This document shows, piece after piece, positions 23,437 through 35,551 of a stretch of 64,000 nt of DNA. The stretch lies in NCBI GenBank assembly GCA_022559845.1, contig CM040120.1, positions 305,572,740-305,636,739 of the forward strand. The letters are read 5' to 3'. Position numbers and translations under genes: made by a program. Each line of letters begins with the position of its first letter. The first letter of the stretch is position 1. The notes below the pieces were generated by a model, which was given only the letters and a program-made list of their open reading frames with translations, made no database searches and was not told the DNA's origin. The stretch is from Amorphophallus konjac (lineage: Eukaryota; Streptophyta; Magnoliopsida; Alismatales; Araceae).

Positions 23437-24064
23437 TGCACTTACTTGGTGCGTGCAGAACATAACCTGCACCGAGGTAAGATATGCAGTCTAAGCAAGC
23501 TTGCACCGAGTAGCCTAAGGAGAGTGCATGGACTAAATGATGCACATACCTACTACGTTGTACAACAGTGATGTACACCTACTTTAACCGATGCACAGAC
23601 CTAAATGTAATGCAAGACATGGCTTGCACCAACTTAGTTATGCGGTGAGGTAACGAGTGTGCTGACTATATGATGCATGCTTACCAAAATGTTACACCGA
23701 CTTCTATAGTGGTGTGCACGGACTAAGATGCATAGACCTAAATGCTCATGAACAGTGGCATTACACCGACTTAGCTGTACAGTCTAACTAAGATGTGCAC
23801 GAACTTTGGCTTTAGACAAATGACCCTGCACATACTTAAACATCGAAGAGTATTGACTTAGCTTGTTGAACCATGAGAATGCACTGACATAATGTGCTAA
23901 ACGTAAGTGAATGCATTGACCTTGAACTGTTCGATGAAATGCCATGCACCCTGATGAAGTTGTACGCAATATAACATGCAAAGACAATATGCTCATTCAA
24001 TCTTTCATGCAAACACAGTGTGACTTATAGTGTTTGCTATCATCAAAACTATAGGGGCACAACA
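23437..24064 (-). repeat. Sirevirus-like 3' LTR, U3 end
   Basis: Continuation of the 3' LTR beyond the solo LTR, holding the rest of the TGCACCGACT cluster. On the minus strand the LTR begins TGTTGTGCCCCTATAG. Confidence 0.85.
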
Positions 24065-25467
24065 ATCTCCCCCTTTTTGATGATGGCAACACCACTATGA
24101 GTCACACTGGCTCAAGTCAAACTATTCTCCCCCTTTGACTTCATCAAAAAGGAAATAGTTTGAGACGAGAGTTACAAACATATATGATTGAATGAAATCA
24201 GCAAAAAGCTATTCTCCCCTGGGAGAAAGGAATGAAATCAGCAAATATTGAGGCAGTTAAACCATTAAGCACCAATCAAGTCTATATTGCAGATGTATTA
24301 TCTCCTTATGAAGAATGAATGCAATTCATGGAGAACCTGATGCTTACATGATGCAGACAGGACAAGAACCAATCAATCTATCCTCCCCCTTTGACAAGAT
24401 CACAAACAAACCTCTCCCTTTAAAAATAATAAGTGCAGTCTAGACAAGACCTAACCTCTTCTTTAAAAACAATCCAATACTCCCTGATCTGAATGAAGCA
24501 AGGCTTCCAAGAGTGTAAGGTGAGGGATATGTCAAGAAGAAATTCAGGAAGGATGACATGGCAACATGCAGAATATAGGATCTTTCAAAGAATAGATGAT
24601 TTTCAATAAGATACTTATTTCATAAATCTGAATAAATGGATGGTTCAGACTCTTCCATTATAGGGGCTTATGAATTTTTTATTTGAACATCATGGTTTAA
24701 ATATGATGTATACACAATTTGTCAATGAAATTCTGTACTCATATCTGAACATCAATGTTCAATAAAAGTGAACCAAGCCCTCATATTTATATCTTGATTA
24801 ACCTCCCTTCATCTTACTCAGTCAATTTCAATGACTTCTTTAAAAATTATAATCATTAGTATTAATGTTAAACAACATGAAGGAATTCAAATTTGGTTCC
24901 AGAGGATCAACCATACTTCTTCAAATAATTTCAGATTTTTCTTTATGCACAGTACAAGATTTCATAGTAAGTTTACCAGGTGTAATTAAGTTCAGTACAC
25001 ACCTTGTAACTAGAGGATACACGTTTTTTAGACACCAGTATCCCTAAGCACTTAGTATGACTAACTGTCATGCTTCAGAGATAGTATTGACACCTCATGA
25101 CATACTTCATCTTATTTCATTGATAAGTGAGGTATATTTCTCAGTATTCAAGCCATTGCTCTCCCTGGATTTTTAATAAATTTTATTTAGCAGAGTTAAT
25201 TATGGCACTTCATGACACAGTCCTCTAGACTTCATAGTCATTGGACATGATTTCTCAGTGAACAAAATCATTGCTCTGACAGAATTTACCCTTAGGAACA
25301 TTTCAGATTCATCAGATATTTAAAAATAATACTGATTTCATATAATTCAACCAAATAAAGTCATGATTTTAATATTTTTAGATTTCAGAAGATTATACAA
25401 GATTCAACATGAAATAGTTGATTAAAGTTTATTAAAGTTGACTCGGATATTTTCAAGATATTCATAG
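24065..25467 (-). other. Sirevirus-like 3' untranslated zone with repeated polypurine tracts
   Basis: Next to the LTR the minus strand reads AAAAAGGGGGAGAT, the 3' polypurine tract. Further copies (CAAAGGGGGAGAA near 24126, CAAAGGGGGAGG near 24382) follow. Multiple PPTs upstream of the 3' LTR are described for Sireviruses. The rest is AT-rich and non-coding; no pol remnant is recognisable. It continues at 45380 after chromovirus C. Confidence 0.7.
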
Positions 25468-25495
25468 TGGTGCGGACAACCGAGCAGTTACGCCG
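25468..25495 (+). repeat. 5' LTR of chromovirus C, first 28 bp
   Basis: TGGTGCGGACAACCGAGCAG matches the 3' LTR start TGGTGCAGACACCCGAGCAG at 43129. The LTR is cut here by element B and resumes at 35552. Confidence 0.9.
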
Positions 25496-28053
25496 TGTAA
25501 CGACCCGAGAATCTGATTACCAGGAAGGCCCGATAACCCGAGACTCGCACCGCCACCCACGAACCTGAAGGCTCGGAAGGGTTAAAAAGGATGGTGTGGA
25601 GACTACACAAGTATCATAAATAATTACAGAAATTAAACAGTTAATATTAAGCAGAAAATAAATTAACAATTTACATGGTCCACAATGACAAAATAGCAAT
25701 AACAATAGTCCACGACCAGTACAGTGACAAGGAAGAAAAGTACAACAACACGGGGCATCCCCCGGCTCTGACCTCTGGCACTACCTCTGGGCACCCACAC
25801 CACGCTGCGCTCCTGACGCGCTCCCCGAAGGTGGCGTCTCACCTGAAACACGGTGAAAACACGCAGGGAATGAGTCTCGGAACAAGACTCAGTAGGGATC
25901 ACTCGAACCCTACCTCGTAAAATGAGCAACCACTACACTAGCGGTAGGAGAGTACCTCAGAAAAGAAAGCCCTGTACTCTACAAGACAAAGGTCCCATGG
26001 CACGCACACCGACACCCGAACCACGGTAAGAAGACCAAAGCTCAACGGCCAAACCGACAAACCCGAAGGTCAGAAACACACGACTGACAGTCTGACACTC
26101 CGTACTCGACAGGAGTACCACCCACTAGAAGCACAGCTGGTAGCCTACCCTGACGTCTGACACCGCACCGCAGGTGAACCGCCTGACGTGGTAGGTCCTA
26201 CCCGAGGCGCAAACACCGTACAAGTAACCACAACAAGTGACTAGCTGGGGTCGCGCCCGTCGACATGGGTCCAACCACCCCCAACCACGTGTGCATACAC
26301 AGACCACGCGTCCTAGGTCTGGCCCTCTGACCGGTTTTCCCCCGCAGCCGGACTCTGGCTAAGACGAGAGGCCTACGGTAACCGGTCCACAAACCGTCTC
26401 GAAAGGTGGGTGCCCGTACACCACTCCTAGGTGAGACCAGCACCTCGTACTGGTGGGCTACGACTAGTGGAGGGTCACTGAAGGAGTAGACTCTCAAGGT
26501 AACGGAAAACAACGTCCGCATCCGACGACGTGTGGGAATCACCCCACGAACAGCCCCGTCGCACGGCGACCACAGTCAGAGTAAAAATGAGGTTGCCAAC
26601 CTCATTGGCAGCCAGGCAAGTGGCGGTCCACCCCTGGGCCGTCACAAGCAAATGGCAGTCTAACGTAGGCCGTCACACGGCCAGAGGAGCAAGGGAAGTA
26701 ACGCGCCTGGTCCAGCGCGTCGCTCGAAAGCAACGCGCCTGGCCCAGGGCGTCACACGCAAACGACGCGCCTGCCCTGGCGCGCTACTCGCGCCCAGAAA
26801 CAACGCGCTTGCCCCCGCGCGTTACACGAATGTAACGCGTCGGGCTCGACGCGTTGCAAGGATGTGACGCGCCTGCCCTAGCGCGTCACACGCGCCCTCG
26901 CACCTGGTATAACCCGGGAAGTAACGCGCTCGCCCCAGCGCGTTACACGGATGTAACGCGCTGGCCAAGGCGCGTTACTCGCGCAGACCCCAACAGAAAA
27001 ATCAACGGTCGAAAACCAAGCGACGGCCTGGCCCAGGCGCGTCACTAGAAAATGGCGGCCAGTCGTGGGACCGTCGCTGTCCTGGCCAACCCCCGGGGAA
27101 GTAACGCACCCCTCTAGGGGCGTTGCAAGCATGTGACGGTCACTGGAGTGACCATCACTCACCCCCGAGCACGCTACGGCGGGAAAACCCCAAAAACTTC
27201 GACCACGCCCCCGTACCTCCACCGGAGAGGGGGAAATCAAAGGGGAAGACCCCTGGGGACCCCTAGCATGCATCTAAGCCATCCAAACGTGAAATCGCGG
27301 GATAAAACCATAGATCGGGCGAGCTCTCCCCAAATCATGGAAAAACCCCAAAATGCTCAATAACGCCCCTCTCGGCCTCCCCGCGGCCTACAAACCACGG
27401 AAATGAACGGCATGAGGCTAAGGAACGTCACCCTACCTCAATGGAGCGAATGCTCCGCCGAATCGCCCACAAACCACGAAGAACACCTTAGAAAACCCTC
27501 GTTCCTCAAGCTTCCCACGAGCACCGCATGTCCCCACGTTCGCCTCACCGCCGCCCACGTCGCCCCGCCGCTGTCAGCAGCCGGAGAGGAGCTAGCCGCG
27601 CTCGAACGGGAGGAAGAGAGGGAGAGAGGGAGGTCACGGTTGGGGAAGGAAGGAGGAAGAAGAAGAAGAAGAAAGAGAAAAGGAAAAGAAAAAGAAAAGG
27701 AAATGGGATTATATAGAAAATTCAATTTTTCAGAAACATACCGAAAAATAGAAAAAATACATTTCCGGAATCCTCGGAACGCACCGATCGCAACGGTACC
27801 ACTCGTGCCCAGGTGAACCGCCCGGTTCGCCTGCAGCGAGCTTCCGAAGAAAAAGCCGAAACACACACCGGGAATCGGAAAACACGCGCGGAAAAGCCGC
27901 GGAACGCCTCCGGGCCTCCGAAACGACTCCGGATCACGCCGATCCGAACACGAAAGATGTCCGAAATGAAATTTCAGACACAACAAAGTCGGACGCTCCG
28001 AAAACTAGATTCGGGACCCACGAAGAAGGATCCGAAAGGTCCGGGATATTACA
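25496..28053 (-). repeat. 3' LTR of element B
   Basis: 2,558 bp, TGTAACGACCCGAG to GGGATATTACA on the plus strand. Minus-strand TATA (TCTATATAATCCC) at 27705-27717. The leader hairpin array is at 26586-27165. Just outside, the minus strand has a purine-rich CTTAAGGGAGGAGGG tract, the PPT. Confidence 0.95.
26586..27165 (-). repeat. hairpin array in leader part of element B 3' LTR
   Basis: About a dozen consecutive inverted repeats. Perfect stems include AATGAGGTTG/CAACCTCATT (26586-26606), AACGCGTCG/CGACGCGTT with loop GGCT (26834-26855), TGTGACGCGC/GCGCGTCACA with loop CTGCCCTA (26863-26890) and GTAACGCGCT/AGCGCGTTAC with loop CGCCCC (26921-26946). The final unit is a 12-bp stem with one mismatch near 27133. 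Most units begin AACGCGC or GACGCGC and close with the complement. The array starts about 540 bp downstream of the TATA box. Confidence 0.85.
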
Positions 28054-28120
28054 GCCCTCCTCCCTTAAGGAATTTCGTCCTCGAAATTGAGAACAACCAA
28101 AGGGGAAAGAAGAGGAAGAC

Positions 28121-31100
28121 TCACTCAAACAGATACAGGAACTGCTGACGCATCTCGTCCTCACGTTCCCAAGAAGCCTCACCACCAGAGTGTCGCTGCC
28201 ACACGACCTTTACCAAGGGAATGACCTTGTTCCGCAGGCGCTGCTCTCGCCTATCCTCCACGCGGATCGGAAACTCTGGGAGAGAAAGATCTGGAGTCAC
28301 CTCAGGCCAAATCGAAAACTCGAGCACATGAGAGTCATCGGGCATATACTTTCGCAACATCGAGACGTGGAACACGTCATGCACCGACGCCAACTCAGGA
28401 GGTAACTGCAACCGGTAAGCAACCTCACCGATGCGCTCCACAATTGCGAAAGGACCAATATAGCGGGGACTCAGCTTCCCACGCCGTCCAAAACGCATCA
28501 CCCCCTTCATCGGAGAAACTCTCAAGAACACATGATCGCCCACGGCGAACTCGAGAGGCTGCCTCCTACGGTCAGCATAGCTCTTCTGCCGACTCTGGGC
28601 CGCCAACATGTTCTGACGAACCAAGTGCACAACATCCACACATTGCTGCACCAATTCCGGTCCCGTCAAAACACGCTCACCCGCCTCAAACCAATCAAGT
28701 GGAGTCCGACAAGGACGCCCGTACAAAGCCTCATAAGGAGCCATGCCGATGCTCGAATGATAGCTGTTGTTATAGGTAAACTCCACCAATGGTAGGTGAT
28801 GAATCCAACTCCCCTGCCACTCCAGGCAGCAGGATCTCAGCATGTCCTCCAAAGTCTGAATGGTCCTCTCAGACTGACCATCTGACTGAGGATGATACGC
28901 TGAGCTAAACGCCAACTCCGTGCCAAGAGCTCGCTGGAAACTCCTCCAGAATCCAGAAGTGAAGCGCGGATCCCGATCCGACACGATCGAAATGGTAATC
29001 CCATGCAACGGCATGATCCGCTCCACATAAAGACGAGCCAACTTAGGCACGCTCCAGCTGACCTTGACCGGTAGCAACCGAGTCACCTTCATCAGCCGAT
29101 CCACCAGCAACCAAATACTGTCCTGCCCACTCGGGGTCCTCGGCAACCCCACCACAAAATCCGTGGTCACATGGTCCCACTTCCAAGCAGGAACATCCAA
29201 GGGCTGAAGAGTACCTCCTGGTCGCTGATGCTCCGCCTTCACCTGCTGACAGATCAGGCACCTGGCCACAAATTCGGTAACATCTCTCTTCATGCCAGGC
29301 CACTGGAACTGCCTCCGCAAGTTTCGATACATCTTCGTCGCACCCGGGTGTACGGTGTACCTGCTCCCATGAGCCTCGCGCAGCACCGCACGACAAACCT
29401 GCTCCTCGGCTGGGACGTACAGCCTGCCACGAAATCTCGCAGCACCGTCCTCACCAAGCTCCACATCAGCCATAGCCAGAATCCGGGGCAACTCAGGGTC
29501 CGCATGCTGAGCCTCTGTCACCTGACGACGGATAGCATGAGTGACAGTCAGACTCGTAAGCACCGCCAACCCTGGCTCCTGTGGAATCTTGAGCCTGAAA
29601 GAAACTTCGGGCACTTGTTCCCAGAGCCTCCACCTCCTCAACATCATGGCACTGACCGCAACCTTCCGACTCAAGGCATCGGCAACGACATTCATCCTGC
29701 CCGGCTGATAAGACAGGGTGAAGTCATAGTCCTTCATGAACTCCATCCAACGCCTTTGCCTAAGGTTCAGATCTCTCTGCGAGAACACATACCTCAAACT
29801 CTGATGGTCAGTGAACACCTCGAACTTCTCACCATACAGATAATGCCTCCAGATCTTCAGCGCGAAGATCACCGCCGCCAACTCAAGGTCATGGGTGGGG
29901 TAGTTCTCCTCGTGGGGCTTTAGCTGCCGAGATGCATAAGCCACCACTCTACCATGCTGCATTAAAATAGCACCCAGTTCAACGTCGGAAGCATCTGTAC
30001 ACACCACGAAACCTCCCGATCCAGAAGGCAAGACCAACACCGGAGCCGAGGTGAGCAATCTCTTCAGTTCCCTGAAGCTCTGCTCACACTCCTCGGACCA
30101 GACGAAAGGTATATCCTTCCGCGTGAGCCTAGTCATCGGGGTCGCAATGCGGGAAAAATCCTGGATAAACCGACGATAATAACCCGCAAGCCCCAAGAAA
30201 CTCTGGATCTCCGTCATCGACCTCAGCCTCGGCCATTGCAGCACAGCCTCGACCTTGGCGGGATCCACGGAAATGCCATCACCAGAAATCACATGCCCCA
30301 GAAAGTACACCTCGCTGAGCCAAAACTCGCACTTGCTGAGCTTCGCATACAACTGGTGACCTCGCAACGTCTGCAGCACCACACCCAAATGGTACGCATG
30401 CTCCTCAGCAGACTGCGAATAAACAAGGATGTCGTCCACGAAGATGACCATGAACTGGTCCAAATACGGATGAAACACCCTCTGCATCAAGTCCATGAAG
30501 GCTGCTGGGGCATTGGTGAGCCCAAACGGCATCACCAAGAACTCATAATGCCCGTACCTCGTACTGAATGCAGTCTTCTCCACATCGGACTCGCGAATTC
30601 TCAGCTGATAGTAACCGGATCGTAAATCAATCCGCGAGAACACTCGCGCAGACTGAAGCTGGTCGAACAAATCATCAATCCGCGGCAACGGATACTTGTT
30701 CTTAATGGTCACTTCATTCAGCTGCCGATAGTCAATGCACAAGCGCAGACTACCGTCCTTCTTCTTCACAAACAACACGGGCGCACCCCAAGGGGAAAAG
30801 CTTGGACGAATATACCCCTTGGCCAACAGTTCCTGCAACTGCACCCTCAACTCTCTCAGCTCAGCGGGGGCCATACGGTAGGGAGCCTTCGCCAAAGGTC
30901 CCGTACCAGGCACAACCTCGATCACGAAATCGATCTCCCGCTGGGGAGGTAATCCAGGCAACTCCTCAGGAAAAACGTCGGGAAACTCGCATACCACCGC
31001 AATGTCCTCGACATCCGGCTCTATCCGGTCAGACACAACCACTGACGCGAGAAAACCCTGACAACCTGAATCAAGCAATCGACGGGCTCGAATAGCAGAG

Positions 31101-32782
31101 ATAAGGAATCGAGAAGAGGCGGAACGGATACCTTGGAAATAGAAGGTCCTCTTGCTCGGATGCTGGAAGTAGACCCTCTTCATCCCACAATCCACCACCG
31201 CTCCATGAGTCTCGAGCCAATCCATGCCTAAAATCACATCGTAATCCCGAAGCTGCAACGCATACAACATGCTTGGCATACTCTGCCCATCGATCCAAAC
31301 CGGAACCTGATCGAAGCAATACGGAGTGATCATAAAATCACCCGAAGGCAACTCCACTGCCAAATCACAGAACAACTGGGTCACCGGCTCCTCGACGTTC
31401 GACGCGAAATCCTCCGAAATAAACGAATGAGACGCGCCAGAATCGAACAAAACCCGATTCGCACAACCCAAAATCTGAACGGTACCATCCATGAGCTGCG
31501 ACGCCACTGCCTCTGCCCTGGTCAAGTGCGTGATCTGGCCTCGAGCCCTCTGCCTGCCTCCCACGCTGGCTGACCTGGGTAGCGGCGGATACTGTCCCTG
31601 CTGCTGCTGAGGAAACTGCTGCTGCGGCGGTCTCTGAGGACAGTCACGCGCCATGTGCCCTGGCTGGTCACACCGAAAATAGATGATCGGCGCCGTGCAC
31701 TGCCTGCCTGGGTGGGTCCCACCACACCGTGGACAAGGTCCACGCGCTCCACCCACTGATCCCTGACGCTGCAAAGGAATCGACTGCTGTACACTGCCCG
31801 ATGAAGCCTGCCCCTGATCCTTGTGCTTCTTACGGAAATTCTTCTTCAAGAACTTCTTGACCTTCGAGCCAAAGGACGCAGATCCTGTCACCGAAGCTGC
31901 CGATGCCGGTACTCCTGAACCACCCGACGCATGCTGGAAGCAACCCTGCTGCTGGGTAGCCGACTGCTGGCTGCGACCTGACAAGGACTGCCCCTGGCTG
32001 ACCGGTCCTCGAGTCCTCTGCATATCCATCTCCAAAGAAATCGCAACACGCGACGCTGTCTCTAGATCAGTGGCCCCATTCGCGATCAAATGGTGCCTCA
32101 GCTCCAGCCTCAAGCCCTGCACAAACTGCGCGGTCCTCACCCTCTTATGCTCCATGATGTGAGGTGCATACCGACCCAGCTCGACAAATCGGGCCCTGTA
32201 CTGCAACACGGACATGTCACCCTGCACCAGCTCCAGAAACTCCCGCATCCGCTGCGTGGTAACAATATCTGGACAGTACGTACGCTCGAAATCACCGACA
32301 AAGTCATCCCACTCGATCTGCTCAAGTGGACGAAGCTGAAAGGACGTCTTCCACTCGCAAGACCACCACCTCCGAGCCGTACCCTACAACTGGTTGTAGG
32401 CCAACACCACTCTGTCCTCGGCAGTACTCCTCGCGGAACTGAACACCCGCTCCATCTCATCAAGCCAATCACGAGCCGCATCAGGGTCTGCCTGGCCGCT
32501 GAAATAAGGTGGATGGAACTGCATGAAGTCCCTCACTGCTCGGCCTGCCCCACCCCTAGCTGACGAGCCCTCACCAGCCTCTCCGTCGAACTGCTGAGAC
32601 ATAAGCTGGTACATGCCACGGAAGAAACCCTCACCCCCCGGAACCCTCGCAGCATCCGTGGCCTCGGTAGCCCCCGGTGACGCTTTGCTATGCTCCTCCT
32701 GGTCCCTCTGGACCCCCTGCTGGATCTCCTGACCTCCAGCCGACTGCCCCTGCTGAGAGCGAGAACTCCTCCTCGGCGCCAT
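28121..32782 (-). pseudogene. element B gag-pol polyprotein, one stop codon
   Basis: Start at 32782 (MAPRRSSR). Gag holds a coiled Gln/Glu-rich start and a retrotransposon gag domain. A TAG at 32384-32386 after AYNQL interrupts it with no frame change, and the frame is then open for 1,375 codons. Within those: zinc-knuckle region [13 protein letters not shown] plus [13 protein letters not shown] (172-203), protease [10 protein letters not shown] (267-276), RT with FVDDILVYS (603-611), RNase H from TDAS (751), integrase zinc finger H960, H967, C997, C1000, then the DDE core with [18 protein letters not shown] and HPQSDGQSE. The C-terminal [18 protein letters not shown] is chromodomain-like. 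A single C-to-T change could explain the stop. Otherwise every catalytic motif is present. Confidence 0.95.
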
Positions 32783-32928
32783 ACTCGCTCCTGAAGCACA
32801 AGACAGAAAACACGAAAACGGAAAGGTCAAAACAAACACACGATGCCCAATGCCAGCGTCACCTGTACATCATCGTTGTGGACTAGTGGACCACTACAAT
32901 TACCTATGATTCTCATGTAATTCCACAA

Positions 32929-32944
32929 CCGCGCTCTGATACCA
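32929..32944 (-). other. primer binding site of element B
   Basis: The minus strand reads TGGTATCAGAGCGCGG, matching initiator tRNA-Met, two bases from the LTR edge at 32947. Confidence 0.92.
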
Positions 32945-32946
32945 GC

Positions 32947-35546
32947 TGTAACGACCCGAGAATCCGATTACCGGGAAGGCCCGATAACCCGAGACTCGCA
33001 CCGCCACCCACGAACCCGAAGGCTCGGAAGGGTTAAAAACGATGGTGTGGAGACTACACAAGTATCACAAATAATTGTAGAAATTAAACAGTTAATATTA
33101 AGCAGGAAATAAATTAATAATTTACATGGTCCACAATGACAAAATAGCAATAACAACAGTCCACGACCAGTACAGTGACAAGGAAGAAAAGTACAGCTAC
33201 ACGGGGCATCCCCCGGCTCTGACCTCTGGCACTACCTCTGGGCACCCGCACCACACTGCGCTCCTGACGCGCTCCCCGAAGTTGGCGCCTCACCTGAAAC
33301 ACGGTGAAAATACGCAGGGAATGAGTCTCGGAACAAGACTCAGTAGGGATCACTCGAACCCTACCTCGTAAAACGAGAAACCACTACACTAGCGGTAGGA
33401 GAGTACCTCGGAAAAGAAAGCCATGTACTCTACAAGACAAAGGTCCCATGGCACGCACACCGACACCCGTACCACGGTAAGAAGACCAAAGCTCAACGGC
33501 CAAACGGACAAATCCGAAGGTCGAAAACACACGACTGACAGTCTGACATTCCGTACTCGACAGGAGTACCACCCACTAGAAGCACAGCCGGTAGCGTCCC
33601 CTGACGTCTGACACCGCACCGCAGGTGAACCGCCTGACGTGGTAGGTCCTACCCGAGGCGCAAACACCGTACAAGTAACCACAACAAGTGACTGGCTGGG
33701 GTCACGCCCGTCGACGTGGGTCCAACCGCCCCCAACCACGTGTGTACACACAGACCACGCGTCCTAGGTCTGGCCCTCTGACCGGTTTTCCCCCGCAGCC
33801 GGACTCTGGCTAAGACGAGAGGCCTACGGTAACCGGTCCACAAACCGTCTCGAAAGGTGGGTGCCCGTACACCACTCCCAGGTGAGACCAGCACCTCGTA
33901 CTGGTGGGCTACGACTAGTGGAGGGTCACTGAAGGAGTAGACTCTCAAGGTAACGAAAAATAACGTCCGCATCCGACGACGTGTGGGAATCACCCCACGA
34001 ACAGCCCCGTCGCACGGCGACCACAGTCGGAGTAAAAATGAGGTTGCCAACCTCATTGGCAGCCAGGCAAGTGGCGGTCCACCCCTGGGCCGTCACAAGC
34101 AAATGGCGGTCTAACGCAGGCCGTCACACGGCCAGAGGAGCAAGGGAAGTAACGCGCCTTGTCCAGCGCGTCGCTCGAAAGCAACGCGCCTGGCCCAGGG
34201 CGTCACACGCAAACGACGCGCCTGGCCCAGGGCGTCACACGCAAACGACACGCCTGCCCTGGCGCGCTACTCGCGCCCAGAAACAACGCGCTTGCCCCCG
34301 CGCGTTACATGAATGTAACGCGTCGGGCTCGACGCGTTGCAAGGATGTGACGCGCCTGCCCTGGCGCATCACACGCGCCCTCGCACCTGGTATAACCCGA
34401 GAAGTAACGCGCTCGCCCCAGCGCGTTACACGGATGTAACGCGTTGGCCAAGGCGCGTTACTCGCGCAGACTGCAACAGAAAAACCAACGGTCGAAAACC
34501 AAGCGACGGCCTGGCCCAGGTGCGTCACTAGCAAATGGCGGCCAGTCGTGGGACCGTCGCTGTCCCGGCCAACCCCCGGGGAAGTAACGCACCCCTATAG
34601 GGGCGTTGCAAGCATGTGACGGTCACTGGAGTGACCGTCACTTACCCCCGAGCACGCTACGGCGAGAAAACCCCAAAAACTTCGACCACGCCCCCGTACC
34701 TCCACCGGAGAGGGGGAAATCAAAGGGGAAGACCCCTGGGGACCCCTAGCATGCATCTAAGCCATCCAAACGTGAAATCGCGGGATAAAACCATAGATCG
34801 GGCGAGCTCTCCCCAAATCATGGAAAAACTCCAAAATGCTCAATAACGCCCCTCTCGGCCTCCTCGCGGCCTACAAATCACGGAAATGAACAGCATGAGG
34901 CTAAGGAACGTCACCCTACCTCAATGGAGTGAATGCTCTGCCGAATCGCCCACAAACCACGAAGAACACCTTAGAAAACCCTCGTTCCTCAAGCTTCCCA
35001 CGAGCACCGCACGTCCCCACGTTCGCCTCACCGCCGCCCACGTCGCCGCGCCGTCGCCCCGCCGCTGTCAGCAGCCGGAGAGGAGCTAGCCGCGCTTGAA
35101 CGGGAGGAAGAGAGGGAGAGAGGGAGGTCACGGTTGGGGAAGGAAGGAGGAAGAAGAAGAAGAAGAAAGAGAAAAGGAAAAGAAAAAGAAACGGAAATGG
35201 GATTATATAGAAAATCCGATTTTTTGGAAAAATACCAAAAAATAGAAAAATATATTTCCGGAATCCTCAGAACGCGCCGATCGCAACGGTACCACTCGTG
35301 CCCGGGTGAACCGCCCGGTTCGCACGCAGCGAGCTTCCGAATAAAAAGCCGAAACACACACTGGGAATCAGAAAACACGCGCGGAAAAGCCGCGGAACGC
35401 CTCCGGGCCTCCGAAACGACTCCGGATCGCGCTGATCCGAACACGAAAGATGTCCGAAACGAAATTTCAGACACAACAGAGCCGGACGCTCCGAAAACTA
35501 GATCCGGGACACACGAAGAAGGATCCGAAAGGTCCGAGATATTACA
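32947..35546 (-). repeat. 5' LTR of element B
   Basis: 2,600 bp, 42 bp longer than its partner. Most of the excess is one extra 32-bp repeat unit in the hairpin array (about 34185-34250) and 12 bp near 35045. TATA at 35201-35213. Confidence 0.95.
34026..34641 (-). repeat. hairpin array in leader part of element B 5' LTR
   Basis: The same array as at 26586-27165, with one more CTGGCCCAGGGCGTCACACG unit. The last hairpin is perfect here: GTGACGGTCACT/AGTGACCGTCAC with a 2-base loop (34616-34641). Confidence 0.85.
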
Positions 35547-35551
35547 CGCCG

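Larger units (their letters stand above)
18359..24064 (-). repeat. 3' LTR of Sirevirus-like element (split by a solo LTR)
   Basis: Starts TGTTGGGGTACAAGG and ends GGGGCACAACA on the plus strand. It is the same sequence as 48919-51455 apart from the insertion at 20271-23436. Minus-strand core promoter CTTATATAAG at 19524-19533. Its U5 end holds the hairpin cluster and its U3 holds the TGCACCGACT motif cluster. Confidence 0.92.
25496..35546 (-). mobile_element. Ty3/gypsy Tekay-like element B, nearly intact
   Basis: A complete 10.05-kb minus-strand element: 5' LTR 32947-35546, PBS 32929-32944, gag-pol 32782-28121, PPT just right of 28053 and 3' LTR 25496-28053. A perfect 5-bp duplication CGCCG lies at 25491-25495 and 35547-35551. 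Its coding frame has a single stop, and the LTRs are very similar apart from repeat copy number, so it is the youngest insertion in the nest. It lies inside the 5' LTR of chromovirus C. Confidence 0.95.

Noticed and set aside
29171..29923. 250-codon plus-strand reading frame
   Set aside because: It is antisense to the conserved integrase and RNase H of element B and has no domain of its own.
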